The notes: generated by a model not told the origin, from the sequence alone. DNA of 64,000 nucleotides from Dyella lipolytica (GCF_030160075.1 NZ_BSNQ01000003.1:676625-740624); one strand, 5' to 3'. Positions 1-10,464 are shown, numbered from the stretch's first letter. A program made the numbers and translations.

Positions 1-962
1 AGGACTTTATTGCCCGAACCTTGACGGGTCCACACCGCGACATAGTCCACGACCATGGCGTGTCCAGGCTCGGTCTCCGGCGTCGGCGTTGGCTTCCAGC
101 CCGCCATCACAAACGAAAAACCGCCGCCCACCGCGACATCCAACAGCAAGAAGTAGCCGCGCTGTTGCGTGAGTTCGCGCCAGGTCTCTGCCGGAAGCTG
201 ATTCTCGGCGACCTGATTGACCAGCTGTCCATCGACGAACCAGCGCAACTGTTCCGGCGTGACGCTGCGATTCCACTCAAAAGTGAAGGTGTGGGGTCCC
301 GCGGTGCATGCTTCGTGCGGGCAGGGCAGGCGACTACCGATGCCAACAGGTTCACCGCAAGGACCACCTGGATTGGTGCCGCAGTGCAGGATGCCCCACG
401 CCGCATCGAGCCCGTTGACACTCTCCATGATGTCGAACTCGCCAGCCTGCGGCCACGCCATGGTCGTGCGGTAATTGCTGCCCAGTGCCCAGAACGCGGG
501 CCAGTAACCCAGTGCGTGAGGACCGGTCACGTCGGGCATTTGAACACGCGCTTCCATGCGCAACATGCCGCCGTCGGGAGCGGTGAAATTGTCGCGCAGG
601 GTTTCAATTCGCCCCGACGTCCACTGACCGTTGGCATCCCGCAGCGGGGTGATTAACAAATGACCTTTTCCGTCCAGATGAATATTGGCGGGATCGTTCG
701 TATCGCTTTCGACCTCGGAGGTGCCCCAGTTCACGGGCCCGTTCGGGTAGGAGTGCCCGGTGTCGATCCGCCAGTTGCTGGCTGAAGGCAGTGATCCAGC
801 GGGCCCGGAAAAGTTGTCGCCCCATTGCAGCTCCCAGCCTGGTGGGGCGGGAATGTCGACGGCCAATGCGAGGCTGGGGGAGCCGATCAAGCCTGCCAGT
901 ACGGAGACACCTGCCGTGACAGCGAGGGTGCGGGCGCGAGTGGTGCTCTTCTTTGTCTGCAT
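1..962 (-). CDS. GH16 family endo-beta-glucanase, secreted (3' end outside window)
   Basis: Secreted glycoside hydrolase of family 16, which cleaves beta-1,3 or mixed-linked beta-glucans. The frame is open from ATG at 962 to the window edge, giving 320 visible codons. Residues 1-34 form a signal peptide (basic start, hydrophobic core, cut after ALA). The family signature is seen as GEFDIMES around residue 174-181: E175 fits the nucleophile, D177 the assisting residue and E180 the acid/base. Other visible family features are the Trp-rich start of the domain (WELQWGDNF) and a C-terminal jelly-roll strand ending in DYVAVW. The protein may end shortly beyond the window, as this strand is usually near the domain end, but an extra binding module cannot be excluded. 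It is divergent from the antiporter gene at 1200. Substrate (laminarin, lichenan or other) cannot be told from sequence alone. Confidence 0.9.
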   Translation of the reverse strand, partial: MQTKKSTTRARTLAVTAGVSVLAGLIGSPSLALAVDIPAPPGWELQWGDNFSGPAGSLPSASNWRIDTGHSYPNGPVNWGTSEVESDTNDPANIHLDGKGHLLITPLRDANGQWTSGRIETLRDNFTAPDGGMLRMEARVQMPDVTGPHALGYWPAFWALGSNYRTTMAWPQAGEFDIMESVNGLDAAWGILHCGTNPGGPCGEPVGIGSRLPCPHEACTAGPHTFTFEWNRSVTPEQLRWFVDGQLVNQVAENQLPAETWRELTQQRGYFLLLDVAVGGGFSFVMAGWKPTPTPETEPGHAMVVDYVAVWTRQGSGNKV

Positions 963-1199
963 AAACTTCAGCTATCACGGGCCCGATCGAAGGCCAAATG
1001 CATGAATCGGAGGAATGTCCCTACGGGCATGTTTAATGTGTTCGGCTTCCAGAAGCAAATCTGTAGCCCAAGAATGCCTGTTTCGGGACATCGGCTTTGA
1101 CACAGGGCGGCGGCGTATTTACCCTTCGTGGCGCAACGACACACGCTTCTGGCCACTGGTTTCCTGTAACGATTCGCTTCACGCGACGGGGGAAATGCC

Positions 1200-2321
1200 A
1201 TGCACATCACTGGCGTGCTGACGCTGATCCGCAGCGAACGGTTTCTCATACTCAGCGTACTTACTACCGTCGCGTTCTTCGTGTTCGGCGATACGCTATT
1301 GAGCGGATTGTCCAATCTCTATCGGCTTGCCCTGATTTTTTTCTGGTTGTTCTTTGTCGTGCTGGGTTCTGCATTGGCCGTCGTGCGCCATGCCGAGCAC
1401 CTCGCCGAACGGCTGGGCGAACCTTATGGCACGCTGATTCTCACGCTCTGCATTACGTCGATCGAGGTCGTCAGCATTACGGCGATCATGTTGCACGGGG
1501 AGAACAACCCGACACTGGCGCGCGATACCTTGTTTGCAGTGACCATGATCGTTCTGAACGGCATGGTAGGGCTTTCGCTATTGTTCGGCGGCTGGCGTTA
1601 TCGCGAGCAGTACTACAACCTTCAAGGCGCTAACACCTACCTTGGCGTCATTATTCCGCTTGGCGTGCTATGTCTGGTGCTGCCGGACTTCATCGTCACG
1701 GCATCTGGGCCGCCAAGGCTTTCTCTCCCGCAAAAGACGTTTGTCGCCACGGTATCGCTCGGACTCTACATGGCCTTTCTACTGCTGCAGACGAGCAGGC
1801 ATCGCGCGTACTTCACGGTGCAGCATGAGGTCGCCGAGTCGGACGTCGCAGTCGGTCATTCTGGCGACACGCGAATTTTTCGACATGTGGTGTTGCTGGC
1901 CATTTATATGGCGCTGGTTGTGTACCTGGCGGAAAAGCTGGCGCCACCCGTCGATTACGTGGTTGAAACCATGGGCAAGCCTGCCGCCCTTGCCGGTCTC
2001 GCGATGGCGGTGCTCGTCGCCACGCCGGAAATCATCGGCGCGGTGCGTGCCGCCGGCAACAACAATCTGCAGCGATCCATGAATATCTTTCTCGGTTCGG
2101 TGTTATCGACCATCGGGTTGACCATCCCCGCCATCATCGTGATAAGCGAGGTGACGCGCCATCCGGTCAGGCTGGGCTTGGAACACACGGATCTTCTGCT
2201 TTTCGTACTGACACTGGTGTTGTGCACGGTTACGTTTTCCAGTGGACGCACGAACATACTTCAGGGCGGTGTGCACCTGATCCTGTTTGCTGCCTATCTG
2301 TTTTTGATCTTCCAGGGTTAG
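1200..2321 (+). CDS. chaA: ChaA-type calcium (sodium)/proton antiporter
   Basis: Inner-membrane cation/proton antiporter of the sodium/calcium exchanger superfamily, 373 residues with about 11 hydrophobic segments. Two alpha repeats are visible: the first around residues 60-100 (HAEHLAERLGEPYG, then LCITSIEVV) and the second around residues 265-300 (VATPEIIGAVRAAGNNNLQ), each with the acidic residue expected for ion binding. The stretch GGWRYREQYYNLQGAN is characteristic of ChaA. The acidic loop of E. coli ChaA is not obvious here. ATG is preceded by a GGGGGA ribosome site. The likely role is Ca2+/Na+(K+) efflux at alkaline pH. The stop overlaps the stop region of the convergent CPBP gene by four bases. 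Confidence 0.9.
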   Translation: MHITGVLTLIRSERFLILSVLTTVAFFVFGDTLLSGLSNLYRLALIFFWLFFVVLGSALAVVRHAEHLAERLGEPYGTLILTLCITSIEVVSITAIMLHGENNPTLARDTLFAVTMIVLNGMVGLSLLFGGWRYREQYYNLQGANTYLGVIIPLGVLCLVLPDFIVTASGPPRLSLPQKTFVATVSLGLYMAFLLLQTSRHRAYFTVQHEVAESDVAVGHSGDTRIFRHVVLLAIYMALVVYLAEKLAPPVDYVVETMGKPAALAGLAMAVLVATPEIIGAVRAAGNNNLQRSMNIFLGSVLSTIGLTIPAIIVISEVTRHPVRLGLEHTDLLLFVLTLVLCTVTFSSGRTNILQGGVHLILFAAYLFLIFQG

Positions 2322-3163
2322 CGGCTTCCTTCATTGCGAGCGAGCAGTGTTGCTTGCCGTCGATAGCAGCGCGCCGTAAGCGCTACTGCTATTGCTACGA
2401 AAAGCGTGAGCAGGCAATACGCTATAAAGCCACGTTCGTCGCGTTGCGGTGTGCGATCGATCAGGTTGTACATGTTGAAGCTGAAATTGCTGGCGGTGTG
2501 AAAGAGCAGGGCCAGCAGAATGCTTTTACGATTGTTTTCGTAGCCCCATACGATCAACACGCGGAATGCCACGGTGAACGTCAGGAACGCCCAGAACGGC
2601 ATGAACGATTGCGTCAGGCCGGCGATGAAAAAGAGCGGGATGTGCCAGCAACCCCAAATCACGCCGAGAATCACCGCTGCGGGAAGCAGCCGTCGCCCCT
2701 GCTGCAGTCGGTCGATGGCGTAGGACCAGCCGAATTCTTCGTTGACCGAGCCGCCGATAAAGAGCAGTTCCAGATACAGCAATGGAAAGTGTGCCAGCGG
2801 CACCAGCATCGCATACGGCGGGCCGCCGCGTTGGGCCAGCCACCAGCTGGCAATGCCGGCCAATACCGGCATCAAGAGCAAGGCAGCAAGCAGATAGACC
2901 GGCCCGATGCGATAGCGCAAGCTGCGGCCGAAGAACTCTTTCACCGCACCCCAACTGCCATCGCGATATACCGCAATAAAGGCGCCGATGAACGGCCCGA
3001 ACGAGCCGGCGAACAGACATAGCAATTGCGTGGTACGCGAAAGCGTGAGCACACCGCGGGTAGCCAGAACCGGGAACAGCCAAATAATCCAGCTAATGGC
3101 GAATGCCACGGCGAAATAAAACCAGGCCGGCGTGCGAAAGACAGATGGCGCGTTAGTATTCAA
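2318..3163 (-). CDS. CPBP (CaaX/Abi-type) intramembrane metalloprotease
   Basis: Multi-pass membrane protein of the CPBP family (Rce1/Abi-like glutamic proteases). Visible motifs are NEEFGW (motif 1, the paired glutamates), WGCWHIPLFF (motif 2, Trp/His) and LLFHTASN (motif 3, His/Asn), in the correct order, with about eight hydrophobic segments. I chose the TTG at 3163 because it has AGGGGA nine bases upstream and puts a short N-terminus before the first membrane helix; in-frame GTG at 3232 or ATG at 3226 would add about 20 residues with a weaker ribosome site. The substrate is unknown; bacterial members act in bacteriocin self-immunity, peptide maturation or have no known role. No bacteriocin gene lies nearby. 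Confidence 0.85.
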   Translation of the reverse strand: MNTNAPSVFRTPAWFYFAVAFAISWIIWLFPVLATRGVLTLSRTTQLLCLFAGSFGPFIGAFIAVYRDGSWGAVKEFFGRSLRYRIGPVYLLAALLLMPVLAGIASWWLAQRGGPPYAMLVPLAHFPLLYLELLFIGGSVNEEFGWSYAIDRLQQGRRLLPAAVILGVIWGCWHIPLFFIAGLTQSFMPFWAFLTFTVAFRVLIVWGYENNRKSILLALLFHTASNFSFNMYNLIDRTPQRDERGFIAYCLLTLFVAIAVALTARCYRRQATLLARNEGSR

Positions 3164-3249
3164 GGCACAATTCCCCTGCTGGGTTCCAATACCAAGAAAT
3201 AGCCGGCGAATACAGGTCACCGGCATGCTCACTTCAGCTTTCTACATTT

Positions 3250-4596
3250 TTATGGTGGCACGACGATCTCCTCCTTGTGCAGAACGCGATTGTTGTCGTC
3301 GATAAAACTCAACTGGTATTTGCCGGGGCGCAGATAGAGATCACTCGATGGCATACCTTGCGTGCTGCTATACACGGCGACATGCGAGTCGGAGACCATC
3401 AGCGGCGCCTGGTCGAGCATCATGCGATCTGCCGGAATGGCATCGGGCCCTTCGTCGCTATAGCGCGCTTCGATCAGGCAGGGATAGTGCATGTGGCAAT
3501 GATCGGCGCTTACCGAATACGCCCGGCGCAGACCGCCAAGGCTCAGCCAGGTAGGACGCCCGTGCGGCATCTGCTCCGGCGGGAAGAAGACGTTTACGTC
3601 ATAGCCCGATCGCAACGACCACGGCTTGCCGGCCGCGTTGACGAAGACGATGGGAGTATCCGGCCGCAACTGCTTCATCGCCGCGGTGTAGTAGGGGTGA
3701 TCGCCATGCTCTGAAGGATGCGGATACATCATGGTCTGCTCGACCGACAGCATGGGCGCATGGCTGAGCTTGTACAGATGTTCGGCCATCGACGCGCCGC
3801 CGAGATAGACGCCCGACTTCACGATGTGTTCGTAACCGGCATTGATAACCAATCGCGCATTGGGATCACGCTGGAATACCTGTTCGTAAAGGTGGCGCGC
3901 CTGTTCGGCTTCGCGTGCGTCGCCACTTGCCGCATCGGAGTTCGCCTCATAGGCGATGACTTTGAAACCGAGCTTCAATGCCGTGCGTACCATCTCGGCA
4001 TAGACGGGTTCTTCCGTGTAAAGACCGCTGTTGTCGGTGGGATAACCGCGCGTAGACAATCCAGTATCGCTTTGCACTAGTGTTTCGGCGGCGAAGTAGT
4101 TGAAGCCTTCCTGATGCAATCGACTCAACAGTTGCACAGTCAAGCTGCGAGTCAGCGCAATATTGTGTGCTTCGTTGAAGAGCACGACGCGATAGTTCTT
4201 CGCCAGTTCCGGGATGGCGATGGAGGCGGGGCGTGCCGAGTAGCCACCTTCGGTCAACGGCGATGGGCTGTCATCCTGTTGTGGCGCTTGCGCAATCGAA
4301 AAGCTTTTCATGGCATCGGAGTAGTCGCCAAGAAAACTCTGATACCAGCTGACGTATTGTCCGAAGATCAGCCGAAACGCCGGCGAGTTGTCGCTGGCGT
4401 AGGCCTGGCGCATCGCCATGTACTGGGCCAGCAGCCCCTTGCGGGCGCTGGCCTCGGCCATGATCTTGTCGGACTTGGCCGCTGCCGCCGCTTGCTGTGC
4501 CTGCCATTCGGCTGCCGATTGGGCATGGCCTGTCGTGGTCAGGCAGGTGAGCCACCACACACATCCGCTCATGATGGCCATGCGGCATGCAGACAT
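3250..4596 (-). CDS. Secreted protein with erythromycin-esterase/ChaN-like fold, function unknown
   Basis: Predicted exported protein of 448 residues with an N-terminal signal peptide cut near GHA-Q (residue 25). After an Ala/Gln-rich helical part (about 28-110) comes a domain beginning YRVVLFNEAHNIALTR, in which the Glu-Ala-His resembles the GE-x-H motif of the EreA/ChaN/TIKI superfamily, followed by AAETL, VIAYEA and NAGYEHI, the His/Glu-bearing strands expected of that fold. The C-terminal about 70 residues look like a beta-rich appendage. Ribosome site GAGGAAA precedes ATG at 4596. The fold assignment is my inference from motif order; no catalytic role is claimed. The protein lies 66 bases after the next secreted gene on the same strand, so the two may be cotranscribed. 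Confidence 0.6.
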   Translation of the reverse strand: MSACRMAIMSGCVWWLTCLTTTGHAQSAAEWQAQQAAAAAKSDKIMAEASARKGLLAQYMAMRQAYASDNSPAFRLIFGQYVSWYQSFLGDYSDAMKSFSIAQAPQQDDSPSPLTEGGYSARPASIAIPELAKNYRVVLFNEAHNIALTRSLTVQLLSRLHQEGFNYFAAETLVQSDTGLSTRGYPTDNSGLYTEEPVYAEMVRTALKLGFKVIAYEANSDAASGDAREAEQARHLYEQVFQRDPNARLVINAGYEHIVKSGVYLGGASMAEHLYKLSHAPMLSVEQTMMYPHPSEHGDHPYYTAAMKQLRPDTPIVFVNAAGKPWSLRSGYDVNVFFPPEQMPHGRPTWLSLGGLRRAYSVSADHCHMHYPCLIEARYSDEGPDAIPADRMMLDQAPLMVSDSHVAVYSSTQGMPSSDLYLRPGKYQLSFIDDNNRVLHKEEIVVPP

Positions 4597-4662
4597 CGGC
4601 TTTCCTCGTCGGTACAGCCTTGTCGTGGCCCGTGTCAGCGACCGGGTTCCCGTGGGATTTCC

Positions 4663-5250
4663 TCAGCCTGTTTTAACGCGGGTGTCGGTCGCAATCCAGT
4701 TCGACTCCCAGGTTTTGCCGCCATCATCGGAAAACGACTGTTCGAAGTGGCAGGAATCGGGCTTGATGTCGGAGATAACAAACCGCACCAGAATGGTCCG
4801 GCCGTTAAAAGTCTCCTGGTCCAGAAACTCGCCGCGGCCGTGTTCGAACTCGCCGATCGTGGGTACGCCCAGGGTGCCGCCTCTACTGCTGGCGACGTTG
4901 AGGCTCCATTGGTGAGCCTCTGGGTTGTATAGGCGCAGCGATAGAAGTTCGAGGTGCCCCGAAGGCCCATCCACTTCCAGTTCGACCAGATTGGCGCGGC
5001 CGTTCCAGATCTTGCTGACGACCGTCGTACCGTCGTACGTGGCCCATGTATGGGAGCCGCTCAGGGGATGAATCAGTCGCGTGACATGCGTTTTCCAGGT
5101 GCCAATCTCGAAATCGAAATCATGTTGCCCATCCCGATACCCGGTAGCGGCTTGTGTGCTGTTTGCTTGTCCGCAGGCGAGGCCGGAATAAAAAACCAGA
5201 CTTGTTGCGCAAAGAGCGCCAACAAGGCCGATCCTTCTGCATATCGTCAT
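4663..5250 (-). CDS. Secreted DUF1579-like protein
   Basis: 195-residue exported protein. Residues 1-27 are a signal peptide ending SGLACG; a Cys sits near the cleavage site (LACGQA), so a lipoprotein is possible but the lipobox is imperfect. The mature part starts with HDFDFEIGTWKTHVTRL, the typical opening of DUF1579-type lipocalin-like domains (short Phe-rich strand plus GxW), followed by alternating beta strands and ending DDGGKTWESNW. The family has no firmly known function; small hydrophobic ligand binding is an assumption from fold. AAGGGGTG precedes the ATG. Probably first gene of a two-gene unit with the gene at 3250-4596. Confidence 0.65.
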   Translation of the reverse strand: MTICRRIGLVGALCATSLVFYSGLACGQANSTQAATGYRDGQHDFDFEIGTWKTHVTRLIHPLSGSHTWATYDGTTVVSKIWNGRANLVELEVDGPSGHLELLSLRLYNPEAHQWSLNVASSRGGTLGVPTIGEFEHGRGEFLDQETFNGRTILVRFVISDIKPDSCHFEQSFSDDGGKTWESNWIATDTRVKTG

Positions 5251-5388
5251 GGCTCACCCCTTCGATGAAAGCTCGGCCCACGCTACGCCCGGCGCGTACC
5301 TGTCCCAATAGCCACTTTCACCCTACGCGACATAGCCAATTCCGTGACCGCAGGGTTGATAATCTCCGACTTCGGATCGATCGTTTAG

Positions 5389-6507
<1,119 letters not shown>

Positions 6508-6524
6508 TCAGATAGGGAATGCAC

Positions 6525-7358
6525 ATGGAACGGATCGAGCACCGCGCCTGTTTCGGTGGTTGGCAGGATGTTTATCGCCATCGCTCAACGGTGCTCGGTT
6601 GCGACATGCATGTTGCGGTCTACCTTCCGCCGCAAGCTGCACTCGAGGCAGTGCCGGTGCTGTATTGGCTATCCGGCTTGACGTGTACGGAGCAGAACTT
6701 CATCACCAAAGCCGGTGCGCAACGTTATGCCGCCGAACATGGATTGGCGCTGGTCGCTCCCGATACCAGTCCACGCGGTGAGGACGTAGCCGATGCCGAA
6801 GCATACGATCTTGGCAAAGGAGCTGGCTTCTATCTCAACGCCACCGTTGCACCTTGGTCGCAGCACTATCGTATGTATGACTATGTGGTGGATGAACTAC
6901 CCGCATTGATCGAAGCGCACTGTCCCGTGACGGATGCGCGTGCTATCAGCGGTCATTCCATGGGCGGCCATGGCGCCTTGATCATCGCGTTGAAAAATCC
7001 AGGGCGCTACCGCAGCGTGTCGGCGTTTTCGCCGATCGTGGCGCCTTCCCGTGTGCCATGGGGCGAGAAAGCCTTCTCGGCTTATCTGGGCGATGATCGT
7101 GGTGCGTGGAAGGCCTACGACGCCACCGAGCTGGTGAAGACCGCCGGCGAAAAACTGCCCCTATTGATCGACCAGGGCGATGCCGACGAATTTCTGCATA
7201 CCCAGCTTCGGCCTGATCTGCTCAAAACTGAAGCCGATGCAGCAGGGCATCCCATGATCTTGCGCATGCAACCCAGTTACGACCATAGCTACTACTTCGT
7301 GGCCAGCTTTATCGGTGAGCATATAAAGTGTCACGCCGCTGCGCTTCGCGGGCGCTGA
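6525..7358 (+). CDS. frmB: S-formylglutathione hydrolase
   Basis: Esterase-D family alpha/beta hydrolase that splits S-formylglutathione to formate and glutathione, completing formaldehyde detoxification with the preceding dehydrogenase. The serine nucleophile is in GHSMGGHGA, the Asp in DQGDADEFL and the His in YDHSYYF, as the family requires; ending [10 protein letters not shown] is typical. Two in-frame ATGs occur at 6519 and 6525. I chose 6525 because AGGGA at 6514-6518 is only one base from the first ATG but six bases from the second. Cotranscribed with frmA (17 bases apart). Confidence 0.95.
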   Translation: MERIEHRACFGGWQDVYRHRSTVLGCDMHVAVYLPPQAALEAVPVLYWLSGLTCTEQNFITKAGAQRYAAEHGLALVAPDTSPRGEDVADAEAYDLGKGAGFYLNATVAPWSQHYRMYDYVVDELPALIEAHCPVTDARAISGHSMGGHGALIIALKNPGRYRSVSAFSPIVAPSRVPWGEKAFSAYLGDDRGAWKAYDATELVKTAGEKLPLLIDQGDADEFLHTQLRPDLLKTEADAAGHPMILRMQPSYDHSYYFVASFIGEHIKCHAAALRGR

Positions 7359-7540
7359 GACCACCGGCTGGTGCTTGCATCAGGGTCAGGAAGCGACGAG
7401 ATGCCTCCTGGTTGATCGTTAGAGCCTCGTGAATCTCGATGCGAGTGTTCATGATACGGATGGCCCATCTGCTTGCCGCATCGGTCGGGTGCGCGGCCGA
7501 TGCGATTATGTGCAAGAAGTTCAGACTGCTTAACGTCCGG

Positions 7541-7975
7541 TCAATGGCCCAGGAACGACGTGCCCTGCTTCAGAACGACGTTACAAGCCTTGGTAGTGAT
7601 TTTCGACTTCAAGTCGCTGTTGCCGCCGCCAACGTTGGCGAGGTTGGTGGACTGGCCATTGTTGCCCTTGAGAATGCCGCTCGCTCCGCTTAGATAGTCA
7701 GAGTTGCCTGAGCCGCCTTGGGTCTTGCCGAGCAACTTGCTCGCGATACCCGAGGCCCCTGAGCTACCGCCCAAGTAATTGTTCTTGACGCAGTACTGCA
7801 GCAAGCCCGCGACATTGCCCATGCTGCCGGATGCCATGGAACCGCCGCCGCCGGGAAGCATGCCGCCGAGTTTGCCGCCCAGGCTGCCCAAGTCCTGTGC
7901 ACCGCTTGCACTGCAGGCAAGGCTTAAGGCGATAGCCAGACAGGTTGTTGTCATACCGCCGATACGCGTTTTCAT
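7541..7975 (-). CDS. DUF2501 (YjjA-like) secreted protein
   Basis: 144-residue exported small protein. Signal peptide residues 1-26 (cut near ASG-A), then a Gly/Ser-rich low-complexity region and the DUF2501 core with NVAGLLQYCVKNNYLGG and a second Cys in TTKACNVVLKQG. The two cysteines may form a disulfide. E. coli YjjA belongs to the same family; its function is unknown. The Gly/Leu-rich repeats at the start (LGSLGGKLGGML) are usual in this family. No clear partner gene; it lies between frmB (opposite strand) and the fucosidase at 8064. Confidence 0.8.
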   Translation of the reverse strand: MKTRIGGMTTTCLAIALSLACSASGAQDLGSLGGKLGGMLPGGGGSMASGSMGNVAGLLQYCVKNNYLGGSSGASGIASKLLGKTQGGSGNSDYLSGASGILKGNNGQSTNLANVGGGNSDLKSKITTKACNVVLKQGTSFLGH

Positions 7976-8063
7976 GAGGGATCCTCCCGTGGTGGTTCAC
8001 GCATTCAACACCTAAGCTTGTTAGGAATACGTCAGCGCCTTTGCCGCAGATGCAAAGGCCGAG

Positions 8064-9419
8064 CTACCTCGCGACGTTGAACAACTGAAATTCCCGAATA
8101 CGAGCCGTGCATGCGCTCGACAGGATATTCAGCCGTACCTTGGTCGTCGTAGCCGCTGCGAAGCGATCGATCTTCATATGGCCAATGGCTTCGGCCTTGG
8201 CTATGGGCTTCCAGGCGCCATGCGTCCATATCTCGATGGCATATTTCTGCACGCATTGACCGTCGTTCAGCCACTCCATGGTGAGTGCATGATCGAAGGT
8301 GATCGGTTTTGCGAAATCGACCTCAAGCATGGCGTGATGCGAACCTTCTGCGGCGGACCAGAACGTGTCGCGATCACCGTCCATGGCAGCAGCGACATTT
8401 GCGTCGCTGGCGATATGATTTCGCGCCAGATCCTTGTCGATGCCATACCGCGCCTGCAATGCGTCACCGAACTCCTTGAGGCGTACGACGTCGGCATCGG
8501 ATAGAACACCATGACGATTGGGTGCGATGCCCAGCATCAGCTGGCCGCCACGACCGACGCTGTTCTCCCATATGTCGACCAGCTCGTCGACGCTCTTTAG
8601 CGTCTGGTCGCTGTTGGGATGCCAGAACCATTGCAGTGTGTGCAGCGGTGTATCCACTTCCACGGGACGCCAGCGCAGTTCACCGTGGCGATCGATCACG
8701 TTCCAGTTATCACCGTAGATACGGCCTGCTTCGTTGCCCACCCAGCGAATATCGCCATAACCGAACAAAGCCACGTCGGCGAAGACCATGGTGTTCGGCT
8801 GATAGGTTCTAAGTTCTTCGAGATATTTCTTGAAATCGTAGACGTGGCCCCCGCTGCCGGCGCCATCGAGCCACCATTCGGCTAGCGGGCCATAGCTTTG
8901 AACCAACTCGTCCATCTGCGCGAGATAGTGTTTGTCGTAGGCCGGAGCATCGGTATAGCTTGGTTCGTGGCGGTCCCACGGCGACAAATAGATACCGAAC
9001 TCCATGCCTTCCTTGCGGACGGCCTGTTCCGTCATTTGCACCAGGTTGCCCTTGCCATCCATCCAGGGGCTGCTTTTCACGGAGTAATTGCTTTGCTCCG
9101 TCGGCCACAGCGCGAAACCGTCGTGATGTTTGGCGACAAGCACGAGATACGTTGCGCCGGCAGATTTGGCCGCGCGCGCCCATTGCGCCGGATCGACATG
9201 GTCGGGATCGAACACCTTGGGGCTGGCCGTGCCGTCGCCCCATTCGCGGTCGAGGAAGGTATTGGTGCCGAAATGCACGATCACGCCGAATTGGAGATCC
9301 TGCCAGTGCACCTGCTGCGGCGACGGTTTGACGTCGATGAAATTTTGCGCGGAAGAAGTGCTCGTGACGAACAACGTGCCGACCGCAAGGGCGAAGAGAA
9401 CGCGTAAACCCATCCGCAT
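8064..9419 (-). CDS. GH29 alpha-L-fucosidase, subfamily B-like, with C-terminal discoidin-type domain
   Basis: Exported alpha-L-fucosidase of 451 residues. Signal peptide 1-24 (cut after SSA). The GH29 barrel spans about 30-340: FGVIVHFGTNTF, KHHDGFALWP, and the nucleophile Asp185 in WWLDGAGSGG; this last pattern with D-G-A resembles GH29 subfamily B, enzymes restricted to alpha-1,3/1,4-fucose of Lewis-type structures (assignment is inference). Residues about 345-451 look like an F5/8 type C beta-sandwich, usual for these enzymes. Upstream in-frame codons extend to 9620 but overlap iclR and lack a ribosome site; ATG at 9419 has AGGA nine bases upstream and starts a good signal peptide. It follows iclR by 62 bases on the same strand, so regulator and enzyme are likely cotranscribed. 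Confidence 0.92.
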   Translation of the reverse strand: MRMGLRVLFALAVGTLFVTSTSSAQNFIDVKPSPQQVHWQDLQFGVIVHFGTNTFLDREWGDGTASPKVFDPDHVDPAQWARAAKSAGATYLVLVAKHHDGFALWPTEQSNYSVKSSPWMDGKGNLVQMTEQAVRKEGMEFGIYLSPWDRHEPSYTDAPAYDKHYLAQMDELVQSYGPLAEWWLDGAGSGGHVYDFKKYLEELRTYQPNTMVFADVALFGYGDIRWVGNEAGRIYGDNWNVIDRHGELRWRPVEVDTPLHTLQWFWHPNSDQTLKSVDELVDIWENSVGRGGQLMLGIAPNRHGVLSDADVVRLKEFGDALQARYGIDKDLARNHIASDANVAAAMDGDRDTFWSAAEGSHHAMLEVDFAKPITFDHALTMEWLNDGQCVQKYAIEIWTHGAWKPIAKAEAIGHMKIDRFAAATTTKVRLNILSSACTARIREFQLFNVAR

Positions 9420-9481
9420 GGTTTCAAATCCTGCGTCAATATTTCTGAAGGTAAAAAGACACGATTGGCACGGCGCGAACG

Positions 9482-10261
9482 TCAATCGGGATGAGCGGGA
9501 GACCCGAACTGCAACGTATCGGAGATTTCCTTGGTCGCGCGTCGCAGCTCGGCGATCACATCGGCCACGGTGGTTTGCGCGTCCGTCCGCTGCTCGATGA
9601 ATGGAATGGTGAGCGCGCAAACGGCATGCCCGTGTTGCAGCACCGGCGCGGAGAGGTCGGTCACCGCGTCGACCACCTGACTCGGCTCACTGGCATAGCC
9701 GCGTTCGCGTAGTTGCAGCAAAAGCTTGGTCAGCTTTTTGCGGTCCAGCGTCGGTTCGTATTTGGCGATCATGTCCAGCCAACGCTCGCGCACGGGCTCG
9801 TCTTGGAAAGCGAGCAGTACGTGACCCGAGGTGGATTGAGACATGGGGCGACGATGTCCGACGCGCACGACCAGGGCGACTTCACCCGGCGGGTCCACGC
9901 GGGCGACCACCACGATCTGTTCGTGCGAGGGAACCACCAGATGACACGCCTGACCGCTGATGTCCGCCAATTGATGCATCACCGGCAATGCTGCCTCGAT
10001 GGTGCTTTTTACCGGTGGCTGCTCCATGCCCAGCCGGAACAACCGCGTGGTGATCGAATAGCCGGTGTCGCCTTCACCGCGCGTAATGTAGTCGCGCTCT
10101 TCCAGTACCTGCAGCATGCGGAAGATCTCGCCGCGTGAACGGCCGACGCCTTCGGAAATCTCAGCGATGCTCAGCGGCTGCTGCGCGCCGGCCAACAGCT
10201 CCAGAATGTCCAACCCTTTGTCGAGCGCGGGTGCGCGGTATTTGGGGGTCTGAGTGGGCAT
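9482..10261 (-). CDS. IclR-family transcriptional regulator of the fucose genes
   Basis: 259-residue IclR-type regulator. The N-terminal winged helix (about 10-75) contains LDKGLDILELLAGAQQPLSIAEIS and GRSRGEIFRMLQVLEERDYI; residues about 80-250 form the GAF-like effector domain (LADISGQACHLVV, STSGHVLLAF). AAGGAGG stands six bases before the ATG. It is divergent from fucP and lies next to the entire L-fucose catabolic set, so it probably responds to a fucose pathway intermediate such as fuconate or 2-keto-3-deoxyfuconate (inference). An imperfect 23-base palindrome in the shared upstream region is a candidate operator. Confidence 0.93.
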   Translation of the reverse strand: MPTQTPKYRAPALDKGLDILELLAGAQQPLSIAEISEGVGRSRGEIFRMLQVLEERDYITRGEGDTGYSITTRLFRLGMEQPPVKSTIEAALPVMHQLADISGQACHLVVPSHEQIVVVARVDPPGEVALVVRVGHRRPMSQSTSGHVLLAFQDEPVRERWLDMIAKYEPTLDRKKLTKLLLQLRERGYASEPSQVVDAVTDLSAPVLQHGHAVCALTIPFIEQRTDAQTTVADVIAELRRATKEISDTLQFGSPAHPD

Positions 10262-10344
10262 GGTTGTCCTCCTTGGTGGCGGCCACCTTGCCGCCTGTCG
10301 TACAGCGTCGCTACTTACTTTGCCGTGGTCATTAGCCGAGTATG

Positions 10345-10367
10345 CTGCAGTGCAACTTGTGCTGCAG
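10345..10367. promoter_or_regulatory. Imperfect palindrome, candidate IclR operator
   Basis: 23-base inverted repeat of the form CTGCAG-N2-CAA-N-TTG-N2-CTGCAG in the 203-base gap between divergent iclR and fucP, about 84 bases after the iclR start and 98 before the fucP start. The symmetry and length suit a dimeric regulator of the IclR type. No second copy with the same arms was noticed in front of the fucose operon at 18162. Confidence 0.5.
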
Positions 10368-10464
10368 GTGAATTATTGTTTCATATTTGCACATAGAAGG
10401 CAGGCCGTCACGCCGGTTCTGCGATTCGCGCCAAGGCGCGCCGTTGGTGGAGAAGAGGGTGGAT

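Noticed and set aside
7309..7515. 68-codon frame on the minus strand after frmB
   Set aside because: It overlaps the end of frmB by about 50 bases, has no ribosome site and no recognisable product; treated as non-coding.
7439..7693. Plus-strand frames antisense to the DUF2501 gene
   Set aside because: They mirror the real gene on the other strand and lack start signals.
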